A stretch of 64,000 bases of DNA from Nostoc sp. PCC 7524 (GCF_000316645.1 NC_019684.1:62001-126000); one strand, 5' to 3'. Shown: positions 44,097 to 53,843, numbered from the stretch's first letter. Notes: generated from the sequence alone by a model not told the origin. Program-made: numbers and translations.

Positions 44097-44461
44097 GTTA
44101 AGGGAGTGTTTACTCTTTTACTTTCTTCAACAATCCACTGCTAGAGTTGAGTCTGTAGTGGTAGATCATTGAGCAACTCATAGCAACTTCTACATCAAAG
44201 AGCCAATATCTACTATTCTAGTTCACACTGAGAGCCTAGTTATAAAATGTACCAGTAAAGAGATAAAGTTACTGTAAATTAGACATCTTCAGAAATTTAT
44301 GATGCTTTACCTGAAATCTCTGTAGAGACGTAGCAGTGGTACGTCTCTACATATTGAAGAATTTAATTAAGACGATTGAGGCGATCGCTCGCTAAACTGA
44401 ATGAACTATTAACCCTACTTTCTATTTCCCGGTTTGATACCTTAAGAAGTGTAAAACACTT
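44097..44461. other. divergent intergenic region
   Basis: Contains only the 12-bp hairpin at 44321-44351 and a HIP1 site; no gene seen. Confidence 0.5.
44321..44351. repeat. perfect hairpin TGTAGAGACGTA
   Basis: Perfect 12-base arms (44321-44332 and 44340-44351) with a 7-base loop. The motif looks like a dispersed Nostocales repeat. Confidence 0.75.
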
Positions 44462-47230
44462 ATGAAACTCCGCCTATATATGATTTTAGGTTTTTTTCTC
44501 AGCCTCCTGTTGAGTATTTTACCTGTGGCGGGTAATTTAACAATTGCAGCCACACCCACACCCACTGTTACACCCGTGTCTGGTTTGTCTTTTACTCAAG
44601 GAGTGCAGAAAACAGTATTAGATAACGGTTTAACCGTACTCACTAAGGAAGTGCATACTGCGCCAGTGGTGAGTGTGCAGGTTTGGTATAAAGTTGGCTC
44701 TAGAAATGAAGTCAAGGGAGAAAACGGCATTTCCCACCAGCTTGAGCATTTGATGTTTAAGGGAACAAAAGACCGTCCGGTACAGTTTGGTAGGTTGTTT
44801 AGTGCTTTGGGTAGTCAGTTTAATGCTTTCACTAGCTACGACGAAACCGCTTACTTCGGCACGGTGGAACAAGACAAACTAGAAGCACTGCTAACCCTAG
44901 AAGCAGACCGCATGGCCAATGCTTTGATTGAGTCGGAACAATTAACCAGTGAAAAACGGGTAGTGATCTCTGAGTTGCAGGGATATGAAAACTCTCCTGA
45001 TTATCGTTTAAGTCGGGCGGTGATGCGAGCGGCTTTTCCTAACCGCGCCTATGGTTTGCCTGTGGGTGGGACAAAAACCGATGTGGAACAATTCACACTG
45101 GAACAGGTGAGGAATTACTATCAAAAATACTACACTCCAGATAATGCCACTTTGGTAATTACAGGGGATTTTGCCACAGAACCGACGCTGCAAGTGGTGC
45201 AAGAAACTTTTGGGAAATTGTCCAGGAGAGTTAGAGAGGACAAGGGGGACAAGGGGGACAAGGTAGTAAATACTGCTAGTACAGGACCCATAGTTTTGAA
45301 GGAACCTGGAAGTGCGGCATTATTGCAAGCTGTGTATCCCTTGCCTGATATCAATCATCCTGATGTCCCGGCAATTGATGTGATGGATGCTATCTTGACA
45401 GGTGGGCGCAGTTCTAGGCTTTATCAGGCTTTGGTGGAATCTGGTCTGGCTAGTTCTGTGAGTGCTAGCGCATTAGAATTAATTGAACCGGGTTGGTATG
45501 AAATTAATGCGACAGCAGCACCAGGGCAGAAGCTAGAAAAAATTACTCAGGTATTGCAAACATCTTTATCACAACTACAACAGCAGCCAGTTTCCCCAGT
45601 CGAATTGAATCGAGCTAAAACCCAACTGCAAGCCTCATTTGTACTGGGTAATCAAGATATTACCAGCCAAGCCAATCAATTAGGATACAGCCAAACCATA
45701 GCCGGGGATTATCACTATATTGAGAAGTATTTAGCAGCGATCGCTAATGTCACTCCAGCTGATATTCAAAGAGTAGCGAAAACCTATCTTAATCCTGCTA
45801 AACAAACCATTGGCTATTTTGAACCGACTCAAATCGATGGTCAAGGTGAAACCGCTAGTGCTGGTTCTGGGCGCACTGTAGAAAACTTCGACCCCGGTCA
45901 ACCTTTAGACCCCGCACAATTGGCTAAATATCTACCACCTACGACCACATCTACAGACAGCAATAAACAATCTCTACCACAACAGTTTTCTCTCACCAAT
46001 GGTTTGCGGGTGCTGCTATTACCTGACCATAATGTTCCCACAGTTAACTTGAGTGGACAAATTGATGCGGGAAGTGAGTTTGATGGTAATCAAAAAGCGG
46101 GACTAGCAAATCTCACTGCGACTAATTTAATGAATGGAACGCAGACACAAGATGCCCTCACCTTGGCGCAAACTTTAGAAGACAGAGGCGCTAGTTTAAG
46201 TTTTGGCGCAGGCCGTGAGGGAGTGACTATCGGTGGTCAAGGGTTATCAGCAAATCTGCCGATATTAATTCAAACACTGGCTGATGTCTTGCAAAATGCC
46301 TCCTTCCCCAAGGATCAACTAGAATTAAGTCGTCAACGAGCCTTAAGCACCCTGAAAGCTCAACTAGATGATCCTAGAAGTTTAGGGAGACGGGTATTCC
46401 AGCAGGTAATTTACCCAAAAAATCACCCGTTCTACAGTTTCCCAACGGCGGAGAGTTTAACAAGTATTACTCGGAATGATGTTGTGCGTTTCTATCGCAA
46501 CCATTACCGACCTGATACAACAACACTAGCTTTAGTAGGTGACTTTGACCCAGTACAGGTGAAGGATTTACTGAATCAGTCCCTCGGTAAATGGCAAGCT
46601 ATTGGTCAACCGCCTACCCTCAAATTAACATCGGTGTCATTACCGCCAAGTTTGACTCGTATTAATCAAGTGATTCCTGGTAAAGCTGAGGCTGTGACTT
46701 ACATTGGTTACAATGGGATTTCTCGCAAAGATCCCCGTTATTATGCAGCTTTGGTACTGAATCAGATTTTGGGTGGTGATACCTTATCTAGCCGCTTAGG
46801 TACAGAAGTACGCGATCGCCTGGGTTTGACCTATGGTATTTACAGTGGGTTTGCGGCTGGGGTAAATCCTGGCCCATTCTTGATTCAAATGCAGACTGCA
46901 CCCCAAGATGCTGATCAAGCGATCGCTAGCACTTTAGCATTACTCAAACAGTTACGCCAGCAAGGTGTCACCGAAGCAGAATTAAACACTGCCAAACGCT
47001 CAATTGCTAACAGCTATCCTGTAGATTTAGCTAATCCTAGTAATGTCTCCAGCATCATTTTAGATAATGCTGTGTTGGGGCTATCACCAGCAGAAATTCG
47101 GGAATTTCCCCAGCGCATTCAGTCAGTCACGATGAATGATCTGCAACAGGCAATTCAAGACTTCATTCAGCCAGAAAATCTAGTAATTGTCACAGCCGGC
47201 CCAGGAAATGCAGTATCTAAAGACCGTTAA
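44462..47230 (+). CDS. M16-family metallopeptidase (double-domain)
   Basis: A 922-residue exported zinc peptidase: signal peptide or anchor about 1-30, then two M16 halves. The first half has the inverted zinc motif HQLEH (His92, Glu95, His96) and a downstream Glu in ISELQGYENSP. The second half (from about 500) lacks HxxEH and is the usual inactive partner with the R/Y motif GLTYGIYSGF. It is probably periplasmic. Residues about 257-268 are an EDKGDKGDK insert encoded by a 9-base tandem repeat. A strong terminator follows. Confidence 0.92.
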   Translation: MKLRLYMILGFFLSLLLSILPVAGNLTIAATPTPTVTPVSGLSFTQGVQKTVLDNGLTVLTKEVHTAPVVSVQVWYKVGSRNEVKGENGISHQLEHLMFKGTKDRPVQFGRLFSALGSQFNAFTSYDETAYFGTVEQDKLEALLTLEADRMANALIESEQLTSEKRVVISELQGYENSPDYRLSRAVMRAAFPNRAYGLPVGGTKTDVEQFTLEQVRNYYQKYYTPDNATLVITGDFATEPTLQVVQETFGKLSRRVREDKGDKGDKVVNTASTGPIVLKEPGSAALLQAVYPLPDINHPDVPAIDVMDAILTGGRSSRLYQALVESGLASSVSASALELIEPGWYEINATAAPGQKLEKITQVLQTSLSQLQQQPVSPVELNRAKTQLQASFVLGNQDITSQANQLGYSQTIAGDYHYIEKYLAAIANVTPADIQRVAKTYLNPAKQTIGYFEPTQIDGQGETASAGSGRTVENFDPGQPLDPAQLAKYLPPTTTSTDSNKQSLPQQFSLTNGLRVLLLPDHNVPTVNLSGQIDAGSEFDGNQKAGLANLTATNLMNGTQTQDALTLAQTLEDRGASLSFGAGREGVTIGGQGLSANLPILIQTLADVLQNASFPKDQLELSRQRALSTLKAQLDDPRSLGRRVFQQVIYPKNHPFYSFPTAESLTSITRNDVVRFYRNHYRPDTTTLALVGDFDPVQVKDLLNQSLGKWQAIGQPPTLKLTSVSLPPSLTRINQVIPGKAEAVTYIGYNGISRKDPRYYAALVLNQILGGDTLSSRLGTEVRDRLGLTYGIYSGFAAGVNPGPFLIQMQTAPQDADQAIASTLALLKQLRQQGVTEAELNTAKRSIANSYPVDLANPSNVSSIILDNAVLGLSPAEIREFPQRIQSVTMNDLQQAIQDFIQPENLVIVTAGPGNAVSKDR
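45238..45263. repeat. 9-base tandem repeat inside the M16 peptidase gene
   Basis: About three copies of GACAAGGGG encode DKGDKGDK in frame; 9-base units keep the reading frame. Confidence 0.85.
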
Positions 47231-47247
47231 TACTATTCACAACTAAC

Positions 47248-47289
47248 AATATACCCGACTTCTTAAAAAGTCGGGTATATTTTATTTTC
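47248..47289 (+). terminator. terminator after the M16 peptidase
   Basis: Perfect 14-base arms AATATACCCGACTT (47248-47261) and its complement (47268-47281), loop of 6, followed by a T-rich tail, 18 bases after the stop. Confidence 0.88.
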
Positions 47290-47410
47290 ACGAAAATATA
47301 AAGTTTTGTGTTTTTGTATCTCCACATAAATTTGCTAAAGATTGCTCAATGAATTATCCTCATGATGAAGTTTTACAAGTAATTAACGATTACACCAGCA
47401 TGACTATTTC

Positions 47411-48262
47411 TTATTGAAGTATAAGTTTATTACTCACACAAGCGATCGCCTGGACAAATCCCTCAAATGAACTGAAATCTGTTGACACAATATCAACTTT
47501 TATACCCATCTGTTGGGCATTAGCAGCTGTATAAGGGCCAAAACAAGCTATAAGACAATTCTCTAAATCATTATTGGATTCAACCATTGTTAATAAACTG
47601 GTGATTTCTGCTGTACTACTAAAGGCGATGACATCAATCATGCCTTGACGAATTAAATTTAATTCTAATTGGTAGATATTTTTATCTAAACATTGAGTTA
47701 TATATGTAGATATCCGAGTGACTTGCATTCCCAATTTTTGCAAATCTGCTACTAAGTTAGGAACTACATTTGGTTCAGGTATACCTATAACTTCGGGAGC
47801 AGGTACTAAAACTTTTTTGCCACTAATTCCAGGTATTTGAGATAGTTCAGTCACAATTCCCACCGGGCTAGATTCTTTGGGAATCACATCAACTTTGCCA
47901 CAGTAAGATAATAAAATATCTGCATCTTTACCCAATGCACATAATTGGCTATTTTGCAATTTTGATATAGAAATATTTAAATCATACATCCGTTCAAAAA
48001 AAGCAATAATGCCATTTCTACTGGTAAAAGTAATCCAGTCAAATTGATCTACGGATTTCAGAGTCTGATCTAAATCTGTATAGTTGGATAAATAACAAGT
48101 CTCTATAGTAGGCATGAGAATTGGCAATCCACCTTGAGAAATAATTTGTGCAGATAACCGAGAAGCATAATTTCTAGGAGCTGTCACTAGGATTCTTTTG
48201 CCATATAAAGGTAGTTGGCATGATGCAGTTAGCAAGTCAGTTTTTCTGGATTCAGAGTGCAT
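47411..48262 (-). CDS. uroporphyrinogen-III synthase (HemD-like)
   Basis: A 283-residue member of the HemD family, which closes hydroxymethylbilane to uroporphyrinogen III for heme, chlorophyll and cobalamin. Recognisable regions are GKRILVTAPRNYASRLSAQI, DWITFTSRNGIIAFF, GKKVLVPAPEV and VIAFSSTAEITSLL with the conserved Ser/Thr. Sequence is divergent and the N-terminus has 20 extra residues, so it could be a second, specialised copy. A convergent M16 gene precedes it. Confidence 0.82.
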   Translation of the reverse strand: MHSESRKTDLLTASCQLPLYGKRILVTAPRNYASRLSAQIISQGGLPILMPTIETCYLSNYTDLDQTLKSVDQFDWITFTSRNGIIAFFERMYDLNISISKLQNSQLCALGKDADILLSYCGKVDVIPKESSPVGIVTELSQIPGISGKKVLVPAPEVIGIPEPNVVPNLVADLQKLGMQVTRISTYITQCLDKNIYQLELNLIRQGMIDVIAFSSTAEITSLLTMVESNNDLENCLIACFGPYTAANAQQMGIKVDIVSTDFSSFEGFVQAIACVSNKLILQ

Positions 48263-48349
48263 AATTAAGTCAAAATTTTCTGATTATTAAATGCCACAGG
48301 TATTGTCACCAATGAAAGGCATAATTACATAATTAAGTGTTGTCCAACT

Positions 48350-49042
48350 GTGAATAGAGGATTGAGTGTGCTACCAGATATCCGAGCCGCAATTTTTGAT
48401 ATGGATGGCTTGCTGTTTGATACAGAAAGCATTGCTCGCTGGGCTTGGAAACAAGCCTTAGCCAGTCATGGCTATATGATGAGCGACGATTTTTATAAGG
48501 AGTTTGTCGGGCGTGATTTATTTTGGCGGGAAAAAATACTCAAACAAAGATATGGTAATAACTTTCCTTTCGATGCGATAACAACACAACGGATTGAAAT
48601 AGGCGATCGCCGAGAATTGCAAGAAGGTTTACCATTAAAAACTGGTGTCTTAGATTTACTCTATCAGCTCAATCATTTGGGCATAGTCGTTGCCTTAGCC
48701 ACAGGTACATCCCGCAGTCGTACCATTCGCCGCTTAACTAACGCCGGCATTCTGCACTACTTTACTACTATTGTCACAAGTGAAGATGTGGCTGAGGGTA
48801 AACCTGCACCAGATATATATTTAGAAGCCAGTCGCAGAATTAATGTTGCACCTGTGCAGTGTGTGGTTTTTGAAGACTCATGTGTTGGTATAGAAGCAGC
48901 ATTTAGCGCCGGGATGTACCCTATTATGGTTCCCGACATAGAACAACCATCTCCAGAAATCAGGTGTTTGGCTTTCCAAGTGTTGGACTCTTTAGAGCAA
49001 GCCAGTGATTTATTAAAACAGAGGTTAGGGGTTAGAAGTTAA
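48350..49042 (+). CDS. HAD-superfamily hydrolase (beta-phosphoglucomutase-like)
   Basis: A 230-residue subfamily IA phosphatase/mutase. Motif I DMDGLLFDTES holds the nucleophile Asp and acid Asp; motif II is ATGTSRS; motif III/IV is GKPAPDIYLEA and VFEDSCVGIEAA. The helical cap lies between motifs I and II. GTG 48350 is used; GTG 48368 is also possible. The substrate is a small phosphorylated metabolite, not identifiable. Confidence 0.9.
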   Translation: MNRGLSVLPDIRAAIFDMDGLLFDTESIARWAWKQALASHGYMMSDDFYKEFVGRDLFWREKILKQRYGNNFPFDAITTQRIEIGDRRELQEGLPLKTGVLDLLYQLNHLGIVVALATGTSRSRTIRRLTNAGILHYFTTIVTSEDVAEGKPAPDIYLEASRRINVAPVQCVVFEDSCVGIEAAFSAGMYPIMVPDIEQPSPEIRCLAFQVLDSLEQASDLLKQRLGVRS

Positions 49043-49422
49043 GAATTGAGGATTGGGGAAACTTATTTTGTGCTGAAAATCTATGAGGCGATCGCGCGAA
49101 GTATCTTGGCGATCGCTTTCTGTATGGGTGCTAGTAAGAGCGTCGCAGAAAATGAAGCGTTGATTAATTCAGAAGTTTTGCAGAAGTTACCCCAACCTCG
49201 CGGTCGGGGCTACTTTTGCTACACCCCTTGCACAATATAAATAATACCAGTGTTCATCACTCTATGGTTGCCAAATTGGCAAAAACTTGTTTTTCGGGAA
49301 GTGATTAATGATATTTTGCATGGGGACGCTTACTTTAGGGGAAGTAGTATACTTGACTCGGCTTTTAGATCAGCAATCTAAAAGTTTCACTGACATCTAG
49401 AGAATTTTGCAGAAGGTGTTTT
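49043..49422. other. intergenic region upstream of the cNMP-domain gene
   Basis: Contains two HIP1 sites and a short frame (49046-49240) that looks like repeat-derived translation. The end holds the hairpin at 49362-49384. Confidence 0.45.
49362..49384. promoter_or_regulatory. hairpin/operator upstream of the cNMP-domain gene
   Basis: CTTTTAGAT (49362-49370) and ATCTAAAAG (49376-49384) are perfect 9-base arms around CAGCA, just after a TTGACT sequence (49353-49358) and 38 bases before the ATG. Confidence 0.5.
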
Positions 49423-49791
49423 ATGTTAAGTCCTGTGGTTACAATTGGCATCTTTCAAAAACAACCTGTCCATCAAAAGTTTTCAGCAGGTGAAGTCATC
49501 TTCGAGCAAGGACAGCCTGGTGAATATATGTACGGTATTTTAGAAGGAAAATTAGATATATCTGTCAATGGTAAAATTGTGGAAACCATTGAGGCAGGTG
49601 AAGTATTTGGTGTTGGTGTATTGGTAGGGGTAAACAACAGAACCTATACTGCGATCGCTCAAACTGATTGTACACTCACTTACTTAGATGATAAAAGGTT
49701 TCTCTTTGCTGTCCAAGAAACACCTATGTTTGCCCTCATGGTGATCAAAAATTATTCAGAACGCTTAACTCGGTTGCAGCATTTGCTCTAA
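49423..49791 (+). CDS. single-domain cyclic-nucleotide-binding (CAP_ED) protein
   Basis: A 122-residue protein made of one cNMP-binding fold: KFSAGEVIFEQGQPGEYMYGILEGKLDIS, then GEVFGVGVLVGVNNRTYTAIAQTDC. The phosphate-binding cassette lacks the canonical FGE-x-A-L-x-x-R-A, reading FGVGVLVGVNNRTYT, so real cAMP binding is doubtful. No DNA-binding domain follows, so it is not a CRP. It may be a regulatory adaptor. Confidence 0.88.
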   Translation: MLSPVVTIGIFQKQPVHQKFSAGEVIFEQGQPGEYMYGILEGKLDISVNGKIVETIEAGEVFGVGVLVGVNNRTYTAIAQTDCTLTYLDDKRFLFAVQETPMFALMVIKNYSERLTRLQHLL

Positions 49792-49847
49792 GAGACTAAT
49801 AAAGTAAATCTTAAGTAGCGTGTGTTATGCCTTCAGCCTAACGCACC

Positions 49848-50084
49848 ATGTTATGTGGCGGTGCATTAGGCGCTTTAATCCTGGAGTTGAGACTCAGCAA
49901 GAAGAAATTACCCAGCAAGGCTGAGTTGAAAAAAACTAGAGCGGCGAAGTTTGCTAGAGAATTAGTTTCTCAAGAGTTGGGAAGTAAGCTTCAGGATTTC
50001 GACGGAATCGAAGTTTTTCAATGCGATGAAGTTGATGATGGTGTAAATCAGAGCGTAATTGTAGGTAAACCTTCAACCTCGTAA
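49848..50084 (+). CDS. short hypothetical protein, possibly a gene remnant
   Basis: A 78-codon frame whose first dozen codons overlap a GCGTTAGGC/ACGCACC-type repeat. The rest (ELKKTRAAKFARELVSQELGSKLQDFDGIEVFQ) has a protein-like composition. It ends 8 bases before the end of the convergent restriction-modification gene. No family is recognised; it may be the tail of a lost gene. Confidence 0.3.
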   Translation: MLCGGALGALILELRLSKKKLPSKAELKKTRAAKFARELVSQELGSKLQDFDGIEVFQCDEVDDGVNQSVIVGKPSTS

Positions 50085-50092
50085 CAATTCTC

Positions 50093-52561
50093 TTAGTCTT
50101 CATAAGGGCCAAGGAATCTTTCCCCGTTGAAATGAATCATGTGATCCGGTTGATCTGCTACCCAAACTTCTGTTTCCCAAGAAATCTCAGCCAGATATCG
50201 AGTCATTTCCTTACGACTGGGGAAAGCAGTAACAAAAACTAATCCCTTGCGACTGGAATGAAATAGCTGCCTTAATTCGTTGCGACGTTTCAAGTTGACA
50301 GGCCCATGACTAGTCACAGCTTCTACCAATACCAGCCAGTCTTGTTGCTCATAATAAACTACAACGTCTGGCATTTTACCGTGAGGATCTAATTCAATCC
50401 CCAGTTCTCGGAATTTTTGAGTTTCATTAATGATGAACTTATCTCCCGCATCGCCTACATAGAGAACAAAACCTCCAGGCGTAAATCTGGGACAAAAATT
50501 TTCCAAAATTGCTTTGATCAGAATATTTTGTCCACCTGATGATAATTGAATAGCTTGACCGTCAGGCAAACTTACGGGAATTATTGGTATGTTGCGATTC
50601 CTATCCTGCAATAAATTTGTGATTGTCACAGCATAATTGCGACGAGCCTCTTCCCAATGCTCCGAGCCATAAGATTGAAGAAGTGACAATGCTGGCTGAT
50701 GAAGTTGATAACACCATTTTGGGCTGTTAATTGGTCGATCTGGTCGGTCTGGATTCTCAATAACTATGCCCATCTGTACAAACTGGTGCATCGTCTGCCG
50801 TCGAACCGTTTCGCGTGTATTCGGTGCGTATTGTTTACCGTAGTAATCACGAAACCAATCCATCATTTCTGTGATTCTGCGTCTTGGTGCTGTGCCTTGA
50901 TGCCAAGGTGTTTCCGGTTGAATGTCTGCCAAAGCGAGTAAGCATAGTGCCGATCGCTCGTTCTGTTGCGCTTTGGGGGCAGAAATATCTTTAAGAATTG
51001 CCAAAGCTTCCTCAATCCGTTTACTAGCCTGAATCGCATTTATGGCTTCACTCATAATTGACAAAGTTTCATGTACAACCTGATCCAGTTGTTCCTGATC
51101 AAAGTAAGAATCACTAATCTGGCTTCCTAGTCGAATTAAATCATCTTTGCTAGGGTATTTGATTCTACGTAAATCCGTTGCATTAACCTGTGTGTGTCCA
51201 CTAAACTGCCGGAAGTAACTATCAAATAAAGTTGAATTGAGGAATGCAGCTAAACCTCGTGCTAGATCAGGGTTCATTCCCTGACCTTGAGCATGGTAGT
51301 AATTGAGGTGATTTTCTATACCTATTGCTGGTGCATCTAAAGGAGAACAAACAGCAGCAACAACACGGCGTTTTTCCTCTTTAGCAGAAAAACGCTTTGT
51401 CAAAACGTAACAACCCGATGGAACTAACCATTTTCTTGTTTCTGGGTTTTGTTCAATGGCGATCGCCTTACGAGGATTGTGGGGTGGAAATGTAACTTTC
51501 CCTACCTTGATAGCTTCTGGGTAAAGCAGGGGAACACTTTGCTGATCTAAGCAAGTTCTCAAAGCTGATTTGAGACGAAAATCGACAACTGGCCCCGTTG
51601 AAACTTCTAAACCAATTTCATCCAAAGTAGATGAGAATTTATTCATTTGCACTCTCAAAGCATCTTCAAGAGAGTTGGTCACAATATAAATCAAACTCTC
51701 AGTATCATTGGCTTCTATTACATCTCTATAAGGAACATATCTTAATTCTGAAAATTCATCTAACTCGCTTTCATAGCTACGTGTAATTTCTACATAATCA
51801 GGCTGATTTCTAGTTTTAACTGCATGAAAAACAATATTTTCTTGTAAGACATTATCTTCTCTAAAAGCTGCTGAACGACTTTCAAAAATATGAATTTTTT
51901 GCAGCCCCATTTTTGCTAACAAAGCCTGACGAAAATGACGAAAATAAGCACCATTACAAAAACTCCTGGGCGTAATTGCAACTATCTCTCCGTATTCAGC
52001 CAGATGTAATAAAGTCAGCCAAACAAACGCGCTATAGAGATTTACAGTTTCAATTCCCAGGCTGGAAAGTATTTTTCGTTCGACTGATTGACTGTTAATT
52101 TTCTTATAAGGCGGATTGATAATTGCGTGAGTAAAACTAATGGATGAGTTAGTAATAAGCGGCAAATTAATATCAGCAAAAGACTTGATAAAGCTTTCTT
52201 TATGTAAGCTGTAATTTGCTTTAATTCCTCTGTTTTCTAGAGCTAAACAGCATTCCGTAAGACATTGATCCAAAGAAGACAGAAAAGCTGATTCAACTTC
52301 ATACGCTGTTATCAAGCAGCTTTCAACCTTGTTGGGACTTGCCAATATTCGCTCTACAAATGCAGCCGTTAATGCACCAACTCCGGCTCCGGGATCTAGA
52401 AGACTGAGATGACCAGATAGACTACTGAATTGTTTTGCCATAAAACGAGCAACTGGGGCAGGAGTGAAAAATTGTCCCAATTCACTACGCTGCTTTAAAT
52501 CCAGTATTGACGAGAAATAAATTCTGTTAATCTCAGTAGAATCTGTCAGGAACATAGTCAT
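50093..52561 (-). CDS. fused N6-adenine methyltransferase / BsuBI-PstI-type endonuclease
   Basis: An 822-residue restriction-modification protein in one chain. The N-terminal methyltransferase (Eco57I/PstI-like) has motif X ELGQFFTP (27-34), SAM motif LLDPGAGVG (54-62) and catalytic NPPY (149-152). The C-terminal part (from about 640) matches the BsuBI/PstI endonuclease family: GDAGDKF, PDVVVYYEQQDW (Pro731-Asp732) and LVEAVTSHGPVN with Glu747, the putative catalytic acids. In the well-known PstI and BsuBI systems the two activities are separate genes. A helical spacer (about 480-640) may hold target recognition. The recognition site could be CTGCAG, by family analogy only. Confidence 0.88.
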   Translation of the reverse strand: MTMFLTDSTEINRIYFSSILDLKQRSELGQFFTPAPVARFMAKQFSSLSGHLSLLDPGAGVGALTAAFVERILASPNKVESCLITAYEVESAFLSSLDQCLTECCLALENRGIKANYSLHKESFIKSFADINLPLITNSSISFTHAIINPPYKKINSQSVERKILSSLGIETVNLYSAFVWLTLLHLAEYGEIVAITPRSFCNGAYFRHFRQALLAKMGLQKIHIFESRSAAFREDNVLQENIVFHAVKTRNQPDYVEITRSYESELDEFSELRYVPYRDVIEANDTESLIYIVTNSLEDALRVQMNKFSSTLDEIGLEVSTGPVVDFRLKSALRTCLDQQSVPLLYPEAIKVGKVTFPPHNPRKAIAIEQNPETRKWLVPSGCYVLTKRFSAKEEKRRVVAAVCSPLDAPAIGIENHLNYYHAQGQGMNPDLARGLAAFLNSTLFDSYFRQFSGHTQVNATDLRRIKYPSKDDLIRLGSQISDSYFDQEQLDQVVHETLSIMSEAINAIQASKRIEEALAILKDISAPKAQQNERSALCLLALADIQPETPWHQGTAPRRRITEMMDWFRDYYGKQYAPNTRETVRRQTMHQFVQMGIVIENPDRPDRPINSPKWCYQLHQPALSLLQSYGSEHWEEARRNYAVTITNLLQDRNRNIPIIPVSLPDGQAIQLSSGGQNILIKAILENFCPRFTPGGFVLYVGDAGDKFIINETQKFRELGIELDPHGKMPDVVVYYEQQDWLVLVEAVTSHGPVNLKRRNELRQLFHSSRKGLVFVTAFPSRKEMTRYLAEISWETEVWVADQPDHMIHFNGERFLGPYED

Positions 52562-52696
52562 GCTGTTAATTTAGTCTCAAAGATAAAGAAATACCATATA
52601 TTTGCATCTTAGTATAAACAGGACGGCGTAAATAATTAAAGGGTTGTAGAGTAATAAATTTAGTCCTAAAAAAAGCTAGAGTCGCTTACTACAAAA

Positions 52697-52876
52697 TCAA
52701 TCTCTTAAACTAAAAACGGGCGCTCCCACCAAAATTGCTTTCTCCACTTCTTCAGAAATTGAAAATAAAATCTCAATATTTTTATCTGCTTCTTGTGCTG
52801 GAGGGTTTGCTAGATTTTCTAAATACCGCACTAGGTAGGAGTAGATAATCTCATCGGAATAGCCTGATGTATTGCA
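52697..52876 (-). pseudogene. open reading remnant without start codon
   Basis: A 59-codon minus-strand frame (for example SDEIIYSYLVRYLENLANPP, later ISEEVEKAILVGAPVFSLRD) with protein-like composition, ended by TGA and opened by TAG, with no ATG. The rest of the 370-base gap shows no gene. No family is recognised; it may be a C-terminal relic. Confidence 0.3.
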
Positions 52877-52931
52877 CTATCATATAATGGGGTATTGTTA
52901 ATCGTTACAAACTACTTGTAATATCTTAATT

Positions 52932-53687
52932 ATGAATCAGTCCAACAATAGTGGAATACTAGAACAGTTTGTTAACACAGTCATGGGTGTAAAAACTGGT
53001 AATCAACAACAGTCTCCCAATACATCAATAGCTACTACACAAGAACTAGATGTTAGAGCAGTTTTAGTTTATAAACTAGGAACTATTCTCCAAATAGGAG
53101 TGATGATTCTTGTATTACTGGGAATGGAAAAATTGGTTATTTTGATTGATAGCAATTCTTCACTTCCCAGTTGGTTTAGTACCTTAGCAACTGGATTATT
53201 TTTTGCTCTATTAAGTATCCGTTCAAGAATTTTTTCTCTGTTAGATAATACCCGTTCTCGTCAGACTTATGACCAGGTAATCAGACCAAGATGGTCTCCT
53301 CCACCTTTAGTATTTCCCATAGTTTGGATGATCATTGCCGTTTTGCGGGTAATTTCTTCTGTATTAATTTGGCAGGAAATGAATCACCAATTGTTAGTTC
53401 TGCCTTTCATTTTGTTTGTCATACATTTAGCTGTAGGTGATACTTGGAATACGATTTTTACCGTAGAACGCAGATTAGGTGCTGCTGTGCCTGTCGTGAT
53501 TTTAGGCCCTTGGTTATCAGCTATAGTAGTGACGGCAGTTTATTGGCAAACTAATCCTCTAGCGGGAATGATTTTATCATTTTCTTGTGTCTGGCTAACT
53601 GTAGCTGCTGTCTTAGTATTGAGAATTTGGCAATTAAATGGATCTGAGCCGTTGTATCCTTTAAAGCTAACACCTGTGGAGAAATAA
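52932..53687 (+). CDS. TspO/MBR-family-related membrane protein with N-terminal extension
   Basis: A 251-residue membrane protein. The C-terminal 140 residues match the TspO pattern: RPRWSPPPLVFPIVWMIIAVLR (about 117-138), GDTWNTIFTVERRLGAAVP and several helices. TspO proteins bind tetrapyrroles and are usually about 160 residues; here an additional 90 N-terminal residues contain a polar tail and two extra helices. The Trp-rich ligand-site residues are only partly kept. It may have a tetrapyrrole- or stress-related role, uncertain. Confidence 0.8.
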   Translation: MNQSNNSGILEQFVNTVMGVKTGNQQQSPNTSIATTQELDVRAVLVYKLGTILQIGVMILVLLGMEKLVILIDSNSSLPSWFSTLATGLFFALLSIRSRIFSLLDNTRSRQTYDQVIRPRWSPPPLVFPIVWMIIAVLRVISSVLIWQEMNHQLLVLPFILFVIHLAVGDTWNTIFTVERRLGAAVPVVILGPWLSAIVVTAVYWQTNPLAGMILSFSCVWLTVAAVLVLRIWQLNGSEPLYPLKLTPVEK

Positions 53688-53741
53688 ATACTCAAAACTC
53701 ACCGTAATCAGGTTTTGTGTTAAACATTCAACAAATATTAA

Positions 53742-53774
53742 AATTGGTAGGGAATAATTAATTCTCTACCAATT
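53742..53774. terminator. hairpin after the TspO-like gene
   Basis: AATTGGTAGGGAAT and ATTCTCTACCAATT pair over 14 positions with one G-T, loop AATTA. The T-tract is weak. It could serve both convergent genes. Confidence 0.55.
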
Positions 53775-53843
53775 AATTTATAAAGTTAAAAACATAATCT
53801 AGTGCTGTTATCTATGACTATAACTTTTTGATAATACCAGTTA

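Noticed and set aside
49046..49240. Plus-strand frame of 64 codons after the HAD gene
   Set aside because: Most of it is translated HIP1/repeat sequence; the start overlaps the preceding gene's end region and no family is visible.
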